This document shows, one piece after another, positions 56,581-64,000 of a stretch of 64,000 nucleotides of DNA; position 1 is the stretch's first letter; each line of letters begins with the position of its first letter. The DNA comes from an uncultured Spirochaetaceae bacterium (lineage in GTDB: Bacteria; Spirochaetota; Spirochaetia; Sphaerochaetales; Sphaerochaetaceae). Made by a program: the position numbers and the translations under genes. Below the pieces are notes generated by a model that searched no databases, was not told where the DNA came from, and worked only from the letters and a program-made list of their open reading frames with translations. The stretch is from the NCBI GenBank assembly GCA_944390725.1, contig CALXQU010000007.1, positions 1 through 64,000 of the forward strand, written 5' to 3'.

Positions 56581-56586
56581 ATTATA
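56581..56586 (-). promoter_or_regulatory. -10 element, leaderless type, of osmC
   Basis: The minus strand reads TATAAT, seven bases, ATG 56573. Confidence 0.5.
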
Positions 56587-56643
56587 GCACACAGTGATGC
56601 GCTGCCGCCTCTCCCCAGGCGTCCTCATATGTCAGAAAGGACG

Positions 56644-57765
56644 TCATCTTGATCCTGCGATGGCCCTATACGCAGCATAGGCAGATGCGAATGCGAAGGT
56701 AAGCGAATAGCCTCCCGTGTTGCTGTCGACGTCAAGGACGTCCCCGATGGCAAAGAGACCGGGGACAAGCCTGGATTCCATCGTGGCGGGGTCGAACTGC
56801 GATGTGTCGGCCCCTCCGCATGTAGACATCGCCGCGGAGGCGATAGGCCAGGCCCTGCTTGTGAATGACGTGATGCTGCGCTCTGCCGCCATCTCGTCGG
56901 CTCTGGAGAAGTTGCCCAGGTTCTTCCTTGACAGCGGCCCCAGCAGGGCAACGGCAAGCCTGGGCGGCACCGGAAGGGCATTCCTTGCCTCCTTCTTCGG
57001 GGAAGATGCCCTCAGCTTCCTTATGTCGGCATCAGCAAAGCGGATCGATACCTCATCGCCGTCGCCTATCCAGCGCGAGAGGTCCAGCACGGCCGGTCCG
57101 GAGATGCCGTCGTGCGTGATCAGCAGGCTTCCCCTGCATGCCCTGCGGCCCGCGCGGATCTCCCCTTCCAGGGATATGCCCATCGCAGGGGTGAGCTTCC
57201 TCTCGAGCCGGAGCGGTGCGAGTGCGGGCCGTATCGGCGTTATGCGGTGGCCAAGGGCGGCGAGCAGCCTGGTGCCGCTGCCGTCCGAGCCTGTCTGCGG
57301 ATAATGTGAGCCGCCTGCCGCTATCACGACAGTGTCTGCTGCCAGCGTCCTGCCGCCGTCAAGCGCGATGCGGAAGATGCTCCCGTCCCAGGATACAGAG
57401 ACGGCATTCCCGCTTATGATGTCCCCGGCTCTCCTGAGAAGCGCATCCCTGATGATATGGGCATCTTCCCCTGCAGGGAAAAGCCTTCCATCCTCGCATA
57501 CCGATTCGACCCCGAGTGCCCGGAAGCGTGCGGCTATATCCTCAGGGACATGGCCGTAGAGTACCTTCCTGATGAACTGCCTGCTGCCGTTGTAATGCGG
57601 AAGCAGGTCCTCCGGAGTGCCCTCATGGGTGAAGTTGCAGCGCCCGCCGCCTGTGAGCAGGAGCTTGCGGCCGCATTCTGCATTCTTCTCTATTATGGTG
57701 GCAGATGGATAAAGAGCCGCAAGATACAGTCCTGCGGCTCCTCCTCCGATTATAGCTGATTTCAC
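56644..57765 (-). CDS. BaiN/HI0933-type flavoprotein
   Basis: A 373-residue NAD(P)/FAD-dependent oxidoreductase of the BaiN/YhiN/HI0933 family. It begins KSAIIGGGAAGLYLAALYPS, with CGRKLLLTGGGRCNFT, DTVVIAAGGSHYPQTGSDGS and, at the end, VPGLFAIGDVLDVDSNTGGY. The GTG start (57765) overlaps the aspS stop as GTGA. Family members act on bile-acid intermediates or unknown substrates; nothing specifies the role here. Confidence 0.88.
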   Translation of the reverse strand: MKSAIIGGGAAGLYLAALYPSATIIEKNAECGRKLLLTGGGRCNFTHEGTPEDLLPHYNGSRQFIRKVLYGHVPEDIAARFRALGVESVCEDGRLFPAGEDAHIIRDALLRRAGDIISGNAVSVSWDGSIFRIALDGGRTLAADTVVIAAGGSHYPQTGSDGSGTRLLAALGHRITPIRPALAPLRLERKLTPAMGISLEGEIRAGRRACRGSLLITHDGISGPAVLDLSRWIGDGDEVSIRFADADIRKLRASSPKKEARNALPVPPRLAVALLGPLSRKNLGNFSRADEMAAERSITSFTSRAWPIASAAMSTCGGADTSQFDPATMESRLVPGLFAIGDVLDVDSNTGGYSLTFAFASAYAAYRAIAGSR

Positions 57766-59549
57766 TCGCCATCCGGCTTCACGATGGAAAGGTGAAGCTC
57801 CTCGAGCTGCTTGTCCTCCACATATGACGGGCTGTCGTCCATAGGGGAGAGCGCTGCCGTATTCTTCGGGAAGGCGATGACTTCCTTGATCGATGCCTCG
57901 TTGGCGATAATCATGCAGAGCCTGTCGATTCCCGGAGCGATTCCCCCGTGCGGCGGCGGTGAGAAGCGGAAGGCATCGAGCAGGAATCCGAATCTCTCCT
58001 TCGAGACCTCGTCAGGGATGTTGCAGATGCGGAAGATCCTCTTCTGCAGCTCCACGTCATGGATCCTTATCGAGCCTGATGCCAGCTCATATCCATTGAG
58101 CACGAGGTCGTACAGGTCGCCCTTGACTGCACCGGGGTCCGATTCGAGCGTGTCGATGTATTCTGCCTGCGGCATGCTGAACATGTGGTGAGCCGCTTCC
58201 CAGTGCCCCTCGTCCTCGTTGTATTCGAAGAGCGGGAAGTCGATGATCCAGCAGAACTCGAAGCCTTCCCTGATAAGCCCGAGGTCGGCACCGAGGCGTG
58301 AGCGCACGGCTCCCATGCTTGTGCAGCACTTCTTCCAGTCCTTATGCGCGACGAGGAGGATGACATCGCCATCCTTGGCGCCTGTCTCCGCCAGGACCTC
58401 TCCCTCAAGTCCCTGGAAGAACTTGGAGACTCCTCCTGCCAGGCTGCCATCCTCGACCTTCATCCATGCCAGGCCGTGCGCGCCGTAGATCTTGGCAGCG
58501 GCCTCGAGCTCGGAGAGGTACTTCCTCGTATAGTCATGGCCTTCCGTGCGGGGAGCGACGATATACTTCACATAGCCGCCTTCAGCGAGCGTCTCCGTGA
58601 AGGCATTGAATGATGATTTCGCGGCAAAGGAGGAGGCATCATGGATTTCCACCCCGAACCTGAGGTCCGGCTTATCGGATCCATACGTGTTCATCGCGTC
58701 ATGGTATGTAAGGCGCCTGAAATGGGCAGGGAGCTCGACGGAGAGCACTGACCTGAATACATAGCCGAAGAGATCTTCCATCAGCGACAGGACATCATCC
58801 CTCTTCACATAGCTCATCTCGATATCGAGCTGGGTGAACTCAAGCTGCCTGTCTCCCCTTGGGTCCTCGTCCCTGTAGCAGCGGGCGATCTGGAAGTACT
58901 TGTCGAAGCCCGATACCATCAGCAGCTGCTTGTAGAGCTGCGGTGACTGCGGAAGCGCGAAGAACTTGCCCGGGTAGATCCTCGAAGGCACGAGGAAATC
59001 CCTGGCCCCTTCCGGGGTGCTCCTGATAAGCGTCGGTGTCTCTATCTCAAGGAAGTCCGTCTTGTAGAAGAACTCCCTGATGGCCCTGACCACCATGTGC
59101 CTCATCGCGATGCGCTCCTGCATGCCGAAGCATCTGAGGTCGAGGAAGCGGTACTTGAGCCTGAGGTCTTCCCTGGCATTGTTCTCCTGGTCGATCATGA
59201 ACGGGAGGACATCGCACTTGGAAAGGATATCTATCTTCTCTGCCTTCACCTCTATCTCGCCTGTGGCCATATCGGGATTGATCATCTCCTGCGGCCTGCG
59301 GCGGACCAGCCCCTTGACGGCGATGCAGTATTCGAGCTTCAGCTCGGCTGCCTTCTCCTGCAGTTCCCTGGATGCATCGTCATCGACGACTACCTGCGTC
59401 ATCCCATAGCGGTCGCGGAGATTGATGAAATGGAGTGCGCCGTGGTTCCTGTCCCTGTGCACCCAGCCGTTCAGTATGACTGTCCTTCCTTCATCTGCGG
59501 CGCGAAGGCTTCCGCATGTGGCTGTACGCTGCATGAACGCTTCTTCCAT
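57762..59549 (-). CDS. aspS: Aspartyl-tRNA synthetase
   Basis: A 595-residue bacterial-type class IIb synthetase. The N-terminal OB anticodon domain (VILNGWVHRDRNHGALHFIN) precedes the core with FLEIETPTLIRSTPEGARDF, the flipping-loop region SPQLYKQLLMVSGFDKYFQI, motif 2 CYRDEDPRGDRQLEFTQLD and motif 3 GIAPGIDRLCMI, plus the bacterial GAD insert. AGGAG lies 8 nt before ATG 59549, with TAGAAT further up; this is one of the leadered genes. It is coupled to the flavoprotein gene downstream. Confidence 0.97.
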   Translation of the reverse strand: MEEAFMQRTATCGSLRAADEGRTVILNGWVHRDRNHGALHFINLRDRYGMTQVVVDDDASRELQEKAAELKLEYCIAVKGLVRRRPQEMINPDMATGEIEVKAEKIDILSKCDVLPFMIDQENNAREDLRLKYRFLDLRCFGMQERIAMRHMVVRAIREFFYKTDFLEIETPTLIRSTPEGARDFLVPSRIYPGKFFALPQSPQLYKQLLMVSGFDKYFQIARCYRDEDPRGDRQLEFTQLDIEMSYVKRDDVLSLMEDLFGYVFRSVLSVELPAHFRRLTYHDAMNTYGSDKPDLRFGVEIHDASSFAAKSSFNAFTETLAEGGYVKYIVAPRTEGHDYTRKYLSELEAAAKIYGAHGLAWMKVEDGSLAGGVSKFFQGLEGEVLAETGAKDGDVILLVAHKDWKKCCTSMGAVRSRLGADLGLIREGFEFCWIIDFPLFEYNEDEGHWEAAHHMFSMPQAEYIDTLESDPGAVKGDLYDLVLNGYELASGSIRIHDVELQKRIFRICNIPDEVSKERFGFLLDAFRFSPPPHGGIAPGIDRLCMIIANEASIKEVIAFPKNTAALSPMDDSPSYVEDKQLEELHLSIVKPDGE

Positions 59550-59708
59550 AAATTGGCTCCTATGTCCTTCGGATTCTATCATCACGGCAGATAAAAGAAA
59601 AGGATAGCCAGGATGTCGTGGAATAACGACCATTAGGATATCTTCAGGATTTTCGCTTCCATATTGGTGGAAAGATGGTAATTTTGAGTAGAAGGATGGT
59701 GGTGCGTC

Positions 59709-60062
59709 TTGCCTGGAGTGGATCTCGACAATGGAATCATAACGGTTGCCGGCGAAAACGGCCGCGGCTTCTCGGTGGAAGCCTCGCGCATCAGGAAGCT
59801 TGTCTATTTCCCAGGGGCCTCATTTCCCGGGATATGGGATGATGATGCGCTCTTCATCTATGCCAGCGATGGCTTCCGGGAAGCCTGCGACATAGATGGC
59901 GAGAGATTCCCGGCCGGATGGGACCATGCCATCTGGGGAGCGGATATCATGCCGTTCCTGGATGCTGTCAGGAAGTCATCCTCCTATGATGTCCAGCCTG
60001 TCCTGGATGCTATCGCGGAGAAGGCAGGGCTCTTCCCAGGGAAAGCCAGGAAAGGGCCCTGA
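59709..60062 (+). CDS. Small protein of unknown function
   Basis: A 117-residue frame between aspS and carB, TTG-started (GTG 59718 is an alternative), with GGTGGTG upstream. It has no signal peptide or helix of membrane type; composition is mildly acidic (FPGIWDDDALFIYASDGFRE, WDHAIWGADIMPFLDAVRKS). I recognise no family. It ends 8 nt before the convergent carB stop. The coding look is fair but the start is uncertain. Confidence 0.45.
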   Translation: MPGVDLDNGIITVAGENGRGFSVEASRIRKLVYFPGASFPGIWDDDALFIYASDGFREACDIDGERFPAGWDHAIWGADIMPFLDAVRKSSSYDVQPVLDAIAEKAGLFPGKARKGP

Positions 60063-60070
60063 GGATGGTG

Positions 60071-63000
60071 CTACCGCCTTGGTCCCTGCGGAAGCTCCCT
60101 GACGATGAAGCGGTTCTCCTGCAGGTATCTGATGGCTTCTACGGCAGCCTTGGCGGCGCTGGTGGTAGTGGTATAAGGCACATGGGCGCGTACCGCTTCC
60201 GTACGGATATCATCATCGCTCTTGCGCGAATGGAATCCCATAGGCGTGTTGATGATCAGGTCGGCCTTCCTCGCCCTTATGTAGTCCACGATATTCGGAT
60301 GGCCATCCTGCGTCTTGAGCACGACATCGGCAAGTATCCCTTCCTTGAAGAGGTCGCGTGCGGTTCCCTTTGTCGCGAGGAGTGAGAATCCCAGCTCCTG
60401 TAGCGACCTGGCAATCGGCGCAATCGTCCCGCGGTCCTTGCTGTTCACGCTGATGATGACCCTTCCCGATGTAGGCAGCCTGTTGGCGGCAGCGGCCTGG
60501 CTTTTCGCATATGCCTCGCCGAATGTCCTCCCATAGCCGACTACCTCGCCGGTGCTCCTCATCTCGGGGCCAAGCGCCGGGTCTACGCTCTGGAAGCGGT
60601 CGAATGAGAAGACGGCTTCCTTGACAGCCCATCCCATTATGCATCTTCCTTCTGCCCATGAGCCCCTTTCCCTCACGAGCCCCTGCTGGACAAGGTCCTC
60701 GCCAAGCCATACGCGCACGGCTGCCTCGACAAGGTCGACTCCGCTTGACTTGGAGATGAATGGGACTGTCCTGCTTCCACGGGGATTGACCTCGATGATG
60801 TAGAGCTTCCCGTCCTTCTCCGCGAACTGTATGTTCATCAGCCCCTTCACGGAGAGATGCTTCGCAAGCCTGAGCGTCCATTCCCTCATCTGCGCGAGGA
60901 TCTCCGGCTTGCTCTTGTAGGGCGGGAACACGGCAGCGCTGTCGCCGGAATGGATGCCTGCCGCTTCGATGTGCTGCAGTATGCCGCCGATGTATACAGA
61001 TTCGCCATCCGATACGGCATCAAGGTCATATTCGAAGGCATCCTCGAGGAACTGGTCGACGAGGACCGGGGATTCCGGCGATATCGTGACCTCGGGCTTG
61101 GCGATGAACTCATCGAGCCCGGATTCGTCATAGGCAATGAACATCGCCCTGCCGCCGAGCACGAATGATGGCCTGAGGAGGACAGGGAAGCCTATTTCCT
61201 CTGCCTTCTCCCGGATTTCGTCTATGCTTGAGGCGCTCCTGTTCTCTGGCTGGCGCAGCCCCAGCTCCTTCACAAGCTCCGAGAACAGCCCCCTGTCCTC
61301 GGTCCTGTCGATGGATGACAGCGATGTGCCGACGATATGGGCACCGTTCCTCTCGAGTTCCGCTGCCATGTTCAGCGGGGTCTGCCCGCCAAGCTGCACG
61401 ACTACATCGCGCGTCCCTTCCTTCCTCATGATGTCCAGCACTGTCTCCGCTGTCAGCGGCTCTATGTAGAGCCTGTCGGAGGTGTTGTAGTCGGTGGATA
61501 CGGTCTCCGGGTTGCTGTTGACCATGATCGTCTTCCTGCCATGCTTCCTGAATGCCCGGGAAGAGAGGGTGCAGCAGGTGTCGAACTCGAGTCCCTGTCC
61601 GATCCTGTTGGGTCCTGATGCGAGGATGATGACCGCATCCTTGCCAAGCCCGGTCCCTTCATCCTCCTCCCCATAGGATGTATAGCAGTATGGGGTGAGC
61701 GCCTCGAACTCTCCTGCGCATGTATCCACGTAATGCCTTGCCGGGATGATATGCTCCGGCAGCGGCTCATCGGTCAGCGTCCTGATATGCTTATCCGACA
61801 GCCCTGCCTTCTTTGCCTTCAGGTAGAGCCCATCTGTCATGGGACCTGCAGCTATCTCGTCTTCCAGTTCCTTCATCTCCATCAGGATCGATAGGAAATA
61901 GATGTCGAAGCCGGTGATCCGCGAGAGCTTGCCCAGGTCTGTCTCGCCATCCTTTATGGCTGTATATGCGGCGAGATAGCGCAGCGGATGGGCGCTTCTG
62001 AGCAGGAGGTCGCTGTCGTATCTCGACTTGTCCAGCGCCGTTATGCCTTCCAGCTTCTGCTCCGATGACCTGAAGGCCTTGTTGATGGCCTCGAGCGCGG
62101 TGCGTCCCAGTGCCAGCGTCTCTCCTACGGAACGCATCTGCGTGCCGAGGGCCGCCGCCTCAAGCGGGAACTTCTCCAGCTCGAAGCGCGGCACCTTCAC
62201 CGCGACGTAGTCAAGCGCGGGCTCGAAGCATGATACGGAAGCCCCTGTGATCTCGTTCTGTACCTCGTCCAGCGTATATCCTACAGCCAGCTTCGCGGAA
62301 ATCCTCGCAATCGGGAATCCCGTGGCCTTGCTGGCCAGCGCGGATGAGCGCGAGACGCGGGGATTCATCTCGATGACTACCATGCGGCTGTGGTCCGGTG
62401 AGAGGGCGAACTGCACATTCGACCCGCCGCAGTCGACCCCGACTGCGCGGAGGATCTCTATCGATGCCGTCCTCATCCTCTGGTATTCGTCATTGCTGAG
62501 CGTCTGTATCGGGGCAATCGTGATGGAGTCGCCGGTATGGACGCCCATCGGGTCTATGTTCTCGATAGAGCAGACGATGATGGCATTGTCCTTGCTATCG
62601 CGCATGACCTCCATCTCGAATTCGCGCCAGCCGATAAGCGATTCCTCGATGAGGATCTCATGCACGGGGCTGACTTCCAGAGCCTTCTCCACAAGCGGTA
62701 TGAAGTCCTCCTCCTTCTCGGCGATGGACCCGCCCATGCCTCCCAGCGTGAACGAGGGCCTGATGATGAGCGGAAGGGGGATATCCTCCTTCACCGCAAG
62801 CGCCTCCTCCACGGACCTGGCGATGCCGCTTCTGGCGCTCTCGTATCCCAGGCTTGTCATGATATCCTTGAAGATGCCCCTGTCCTCGGCTTTCTCTATG
62901 GCCTCGGCGGAAGCGCCTATGACCTTGACCCCGTACTTCTTAAGGATGCCTTCCTTTTCCAGCTCCATCGTCAGGTTGAGCGCCGTCTGCCCTCCCATTG

Positions 63001-63262
63001 TCGAGAGGATTGCATCAGGGCCGACCTGGTCGAATATCCTCTCGATGTATTCCTTCTTCAGCGGCTCGAGGAATATATGGTCAGCAATCGATGGCGTCGT
63101 CATGACCGTTGCCGGGTTCGGGTTTATAAGGGAGACTTCATAACCCTCTTCCTTCAGCGCCCTTACCGCCTGGTTGCCGGAGTAGTCGAATTCGCAGGCC
63201 TGTCCTATGACGATGGGCCCCGATCCGATGACCAGTATGTGGTGGATATCATCCCTTCTCAT
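60071..63262 (-). CDS. carB: Carbamoyl-phosphate synthase, large subunit
   Basis: A 1063-residue enzyme that makes carbamoyl phosphate from bicarbonate, glutamine-derived ammonia and two ATP for pyrimidines and arginine. The two homologous ATP-grasp halves are visible (GSGPIVIGQACEFDYSG and ASGPNRIGQGLEFDTCC starts; STMGGQTALNL and VQLGGQTPLN; ATP-grasp IIRPSFTLGGMGG and LLRPSFVLGGRAM), followed by the MGS-like allosteric domain at about residues 930-1063. It overlaps carA by 4 nt (ATGA). Confidence 0.98.
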   Translation of the reverse strand: MRRDDIHHILVIGSGPIVIGQACEFDYSGNQAVRALKEEGYEVSLINPNPATVMTTPSIADHIFLEPLKKEYIERIFDQVGPDAILSTMGGQTALNLTMELEKEGILKKYGVKVIGASAEAIEKAEDRGIFKDIMTSLGYESARSGIARSVEEALAVKEDIPLPLIIRPSFTLGGMGGSIAEKEEDFIPLVEKALEVSPVHEILIEESLIGWREFEMEVMRDSKDNAIIVCSIENIDPMGVHTGDSITIAPIQTLSNDEYQRMRTASIEILRAVGVDCGGSNVQFALSPDHSRMVVIEMNPRVSRSSALASKATGFPIARISAKLAVGYTLDEVQNEITGASVSCFEPALDYVAVKVPRFELEKFPLEAAALGTQMRSVGETLALGRTALEAINKAFRSSEQKLEGITALDKSRYDSDLLLRSAHPLRYLAAYTAIKDGETDLGKLSRITGFDIYFLSILMEMKELEDEIAAGPMTDGLYLKAKKAGLSDKHIRTLTDEPLPEHIIPARHYVDTCAGEFEALTPYCYTSYGEEDEGTGLGKDAVIILASGPNRIGQGLEFDTCCTLSSRAFRKHGRKTIMVNSNPETVSTDYNTSDRLYIEPLTAETVLDIMRKEGTRDVVVQLGGQTPLNMAAELERNGAHIVGTSLSSIDRTEDRGLFSELVKELGLRQPENRSASSIDEIREKAEEIGFPVLLRPSFVLGGRAMFIAYDESGLDEFIAKPEVTISPESPVLVDQFLEDAFEYDLDAVSDGESVYIGGILQHIEAAGIHSGDSAAVFPPYKSKPEILAQMREWTLRLAKHLSVKGLMNIQFAEKDGKLYIIEVNPRGSRTVPFISKSSGVDLVEAAVRVWLGEDLVQQGLVRERGSWAEGRCIMGWAVKEAVFSFDRFQSVDPALGPEMRSTGEVVGYGRTFGEAYAKSQAAAANRLPTSGRVIISVNSKDRGTIAPIARSLQELGFSLLATKGTARDLFKEGILADVVLKTQDGHPNIVDYIRARKADLIINTPMGFHSRKSDDDIRTEAVRAHVPYTTTTSAAKAAVEAIRYLQENRFIVRELPQGPRR

Positions 63263-64000
63263 CTTGCATGCTCCATGAATGTGTCGAATATAGCCTCGGC
63301 TTCCTCCGGTCCTGGCGCGGCTTCCGGATGGAACTGCACGGACCTGACATTGAGGCTGTCCTCATAGAGGCCCTCAACCGATCCGTCATTGGCATTGACG
63401 AACCAGATGGAGACATTGACGGGCAGCGAGTCCCTGTCCGACATGAACCCATGGTTCTGCGCGGTGACGAATGTCCTGCCGCTGAGGCAGTCCCTCACAG
63501 GGTGGTTGGAGCCGTGATGGCCGAACTTCATCTTCACGGTCCTGCCGCCGAGCGCCATGGTTATGATCTGGTGGCCTAGGCATATCCCCTGCACGGGCAG
63601 CCTTCCGATGCATTCCCTTGCCATCCTGACGGCATCTGCCAGCAGCGCAGGATCTCCTGGCCCGTTGGAGAGGAAGAGGGCATCGATGCCCTTCATCGCC
63701 AGGATCTCCTCCGCTGTCACCGATGGGGGCAGGAGCGTCACTGCCGCACCGCGCCTGTAGAGGCAGTCGATTATCGAGCGCTTGATGCCATAGTCCACGA
63801 GGGCGAAGTGCCGTATGGGCTTATCGGGGGCCGTGGCGAATCCGCTGCCAAGGAATGGGTTCTCCACAGGCTCCTTGACCGATACGCCGTCAATCAGGTC
63901 CCTCTCCGTGATAAGCGGGAACGCAGCGAGCTTTTCCTCGGCTTCCTTCCTGTCTTCCGGATAGAAGAGGATCCCGTTCTGCGATCCATGCTCCCTCAGG
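63259..64000 (-). CDS. carA: Carbamoyl-phosphate synthase, small subunit (5' end outside the window)
   Basis: The frame stays open to the window edge, so this is the C-terminal 246 residues of CarA; the start lies beyond 64000. LREHGSQNGILFY near the window edge matches the end of the N-terminal domain. The class I glutamine amidotransferase domain follows, with nucleophile Cys in VQGICLGHQII and the His/Glu of VQFHPEAAPGP. It supplies ammonia to CarB. An internal GTG at 63867 is not a real start. Confidence 0.97.
   Translation of the reverse strand, partial: LREHGSQNGILFYPEDRKEAEEKLAAFPLITERDLIDGVSVKEPVENPFLGSGFATAPDKPIRHFALVDYGIKRSIIDCLYRRGAAVTLLPPSVTAEEILAMKGIDALFLSNGPGDPALLADAVRMARECIGRLPVQGICLGHQIITMALGGRTVKMKFGHHGSNHPVRDCLSGRTFVTAQNHGFMSDRDSLPVNVSIWFVNANDGSVEGLYEDSLNVRSVQFHPEAAPGPEEAEAIFDTFMEHAR

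Noticed and set aside
57762-59633. An earlier aspS start at 59633
   Set aside because: AGGAG is correctly placed only for ATG 59549, and the extra residues are not found in the family as far as I know it.
1-64000. CRISPR arrays, insertion sequences, prophage or integrons
   Set aside because: I found no regularly spaced repeats, transposase, integrase or phage genes. The tRNA array has no attached integrase.

Overview
The window is 64 kb of a compact, fairly GC-rich bacterial chromosome: short gaps, many 1-4 nt stop/start overlaps, and heavy use of AGG for arginine. The gene set points to an obligately anaerobic, sugar-fermenting bacterium: FeFe-hydrogenase maturases, galacturonate catabolism, split transketolase, many sugar regulators. 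Substrate-binding protein style, a diderm-type lipoprotein and overall content fit Spirochaetota, perhaps the Sphaerochaeta group. No 16S gene is present, so that placement is an inference. I see no prophage, insertion sequence or CRISPR array.

Layout. 1-4.7 kb: a GH4 enzyme with the CHEV signature of alpha-galacturonidases, followed by a peptide-type ABC importer without ATPases. 4.7-8.0 kb (minus): a stable-RNA and replication block of four tRNA-Ser, one tRNA-Arg(GCG), SRP RNA, dnaX, ybaB and recR. 8-13.6 kb: a degenerate M28-like membrane protein, YigZ, a membrane NUDIX protein, then an oxidoreductase-like gene, deoC and an enlarged thymidine kinase. 13.7-23.8 kb: the complete D-galacturonate route. 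UxaC, UxaB and UxaA make 2-keto-3-deoxygluconate; KdgK and an Eda-VOC fusion split it to pyruvate and glyceraldehyde-3-phosphate. Two sodium symporters and an IclR regulator accompany them. A perfect KdgR-type palindrome sits over both -35 boxes of the divergent eda and kdgK promoters, and a degraded copy sits on the start of the uxa operon.

23.9-36.1 kb: P-type ATPase, purine nucleoside phosphorylase, a phosphoesterase with a ParB-fold protein, flavodoxin, ABC ATPase, lipoprotein, ROK regulator, HtpG, MscS and RlmE. 36.1-41.2 kb: a gene-free stretch with two tandem structured elements, a rhomboid protease, then a TM1266-type regulator with hydE, hydG and hydF. 41.4-49.4 kb: an ankyrin protein, then an IclR-controlled cluster (DapA-family lyase, FAD oxidoreductase, ABC sugar-type importer, TauE exporter) that looks like an undescribed catabolic unit. 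49.4-64 kb: proS, mtnA with a class II aldolase (possible DHAP shunt), split transketolase, a Cys/His-repeat protein, OsmC, a BaiN-type flavoprotein, aspS, carB and part of carA.

The most striking genome-wide feature is that about a dozen genes carry a -10-like hexamer 6 or 7 nt before the start codon and no Shine-Dalgarno sequence, implying abundant leaderless mRNAs. Two gene-free regions (30.48-30.85 kb and 36.12-36.60 kb) carry intrinsic terminators with no protein gene in front of them and are the best candidates for new small RNAs or leader switches.
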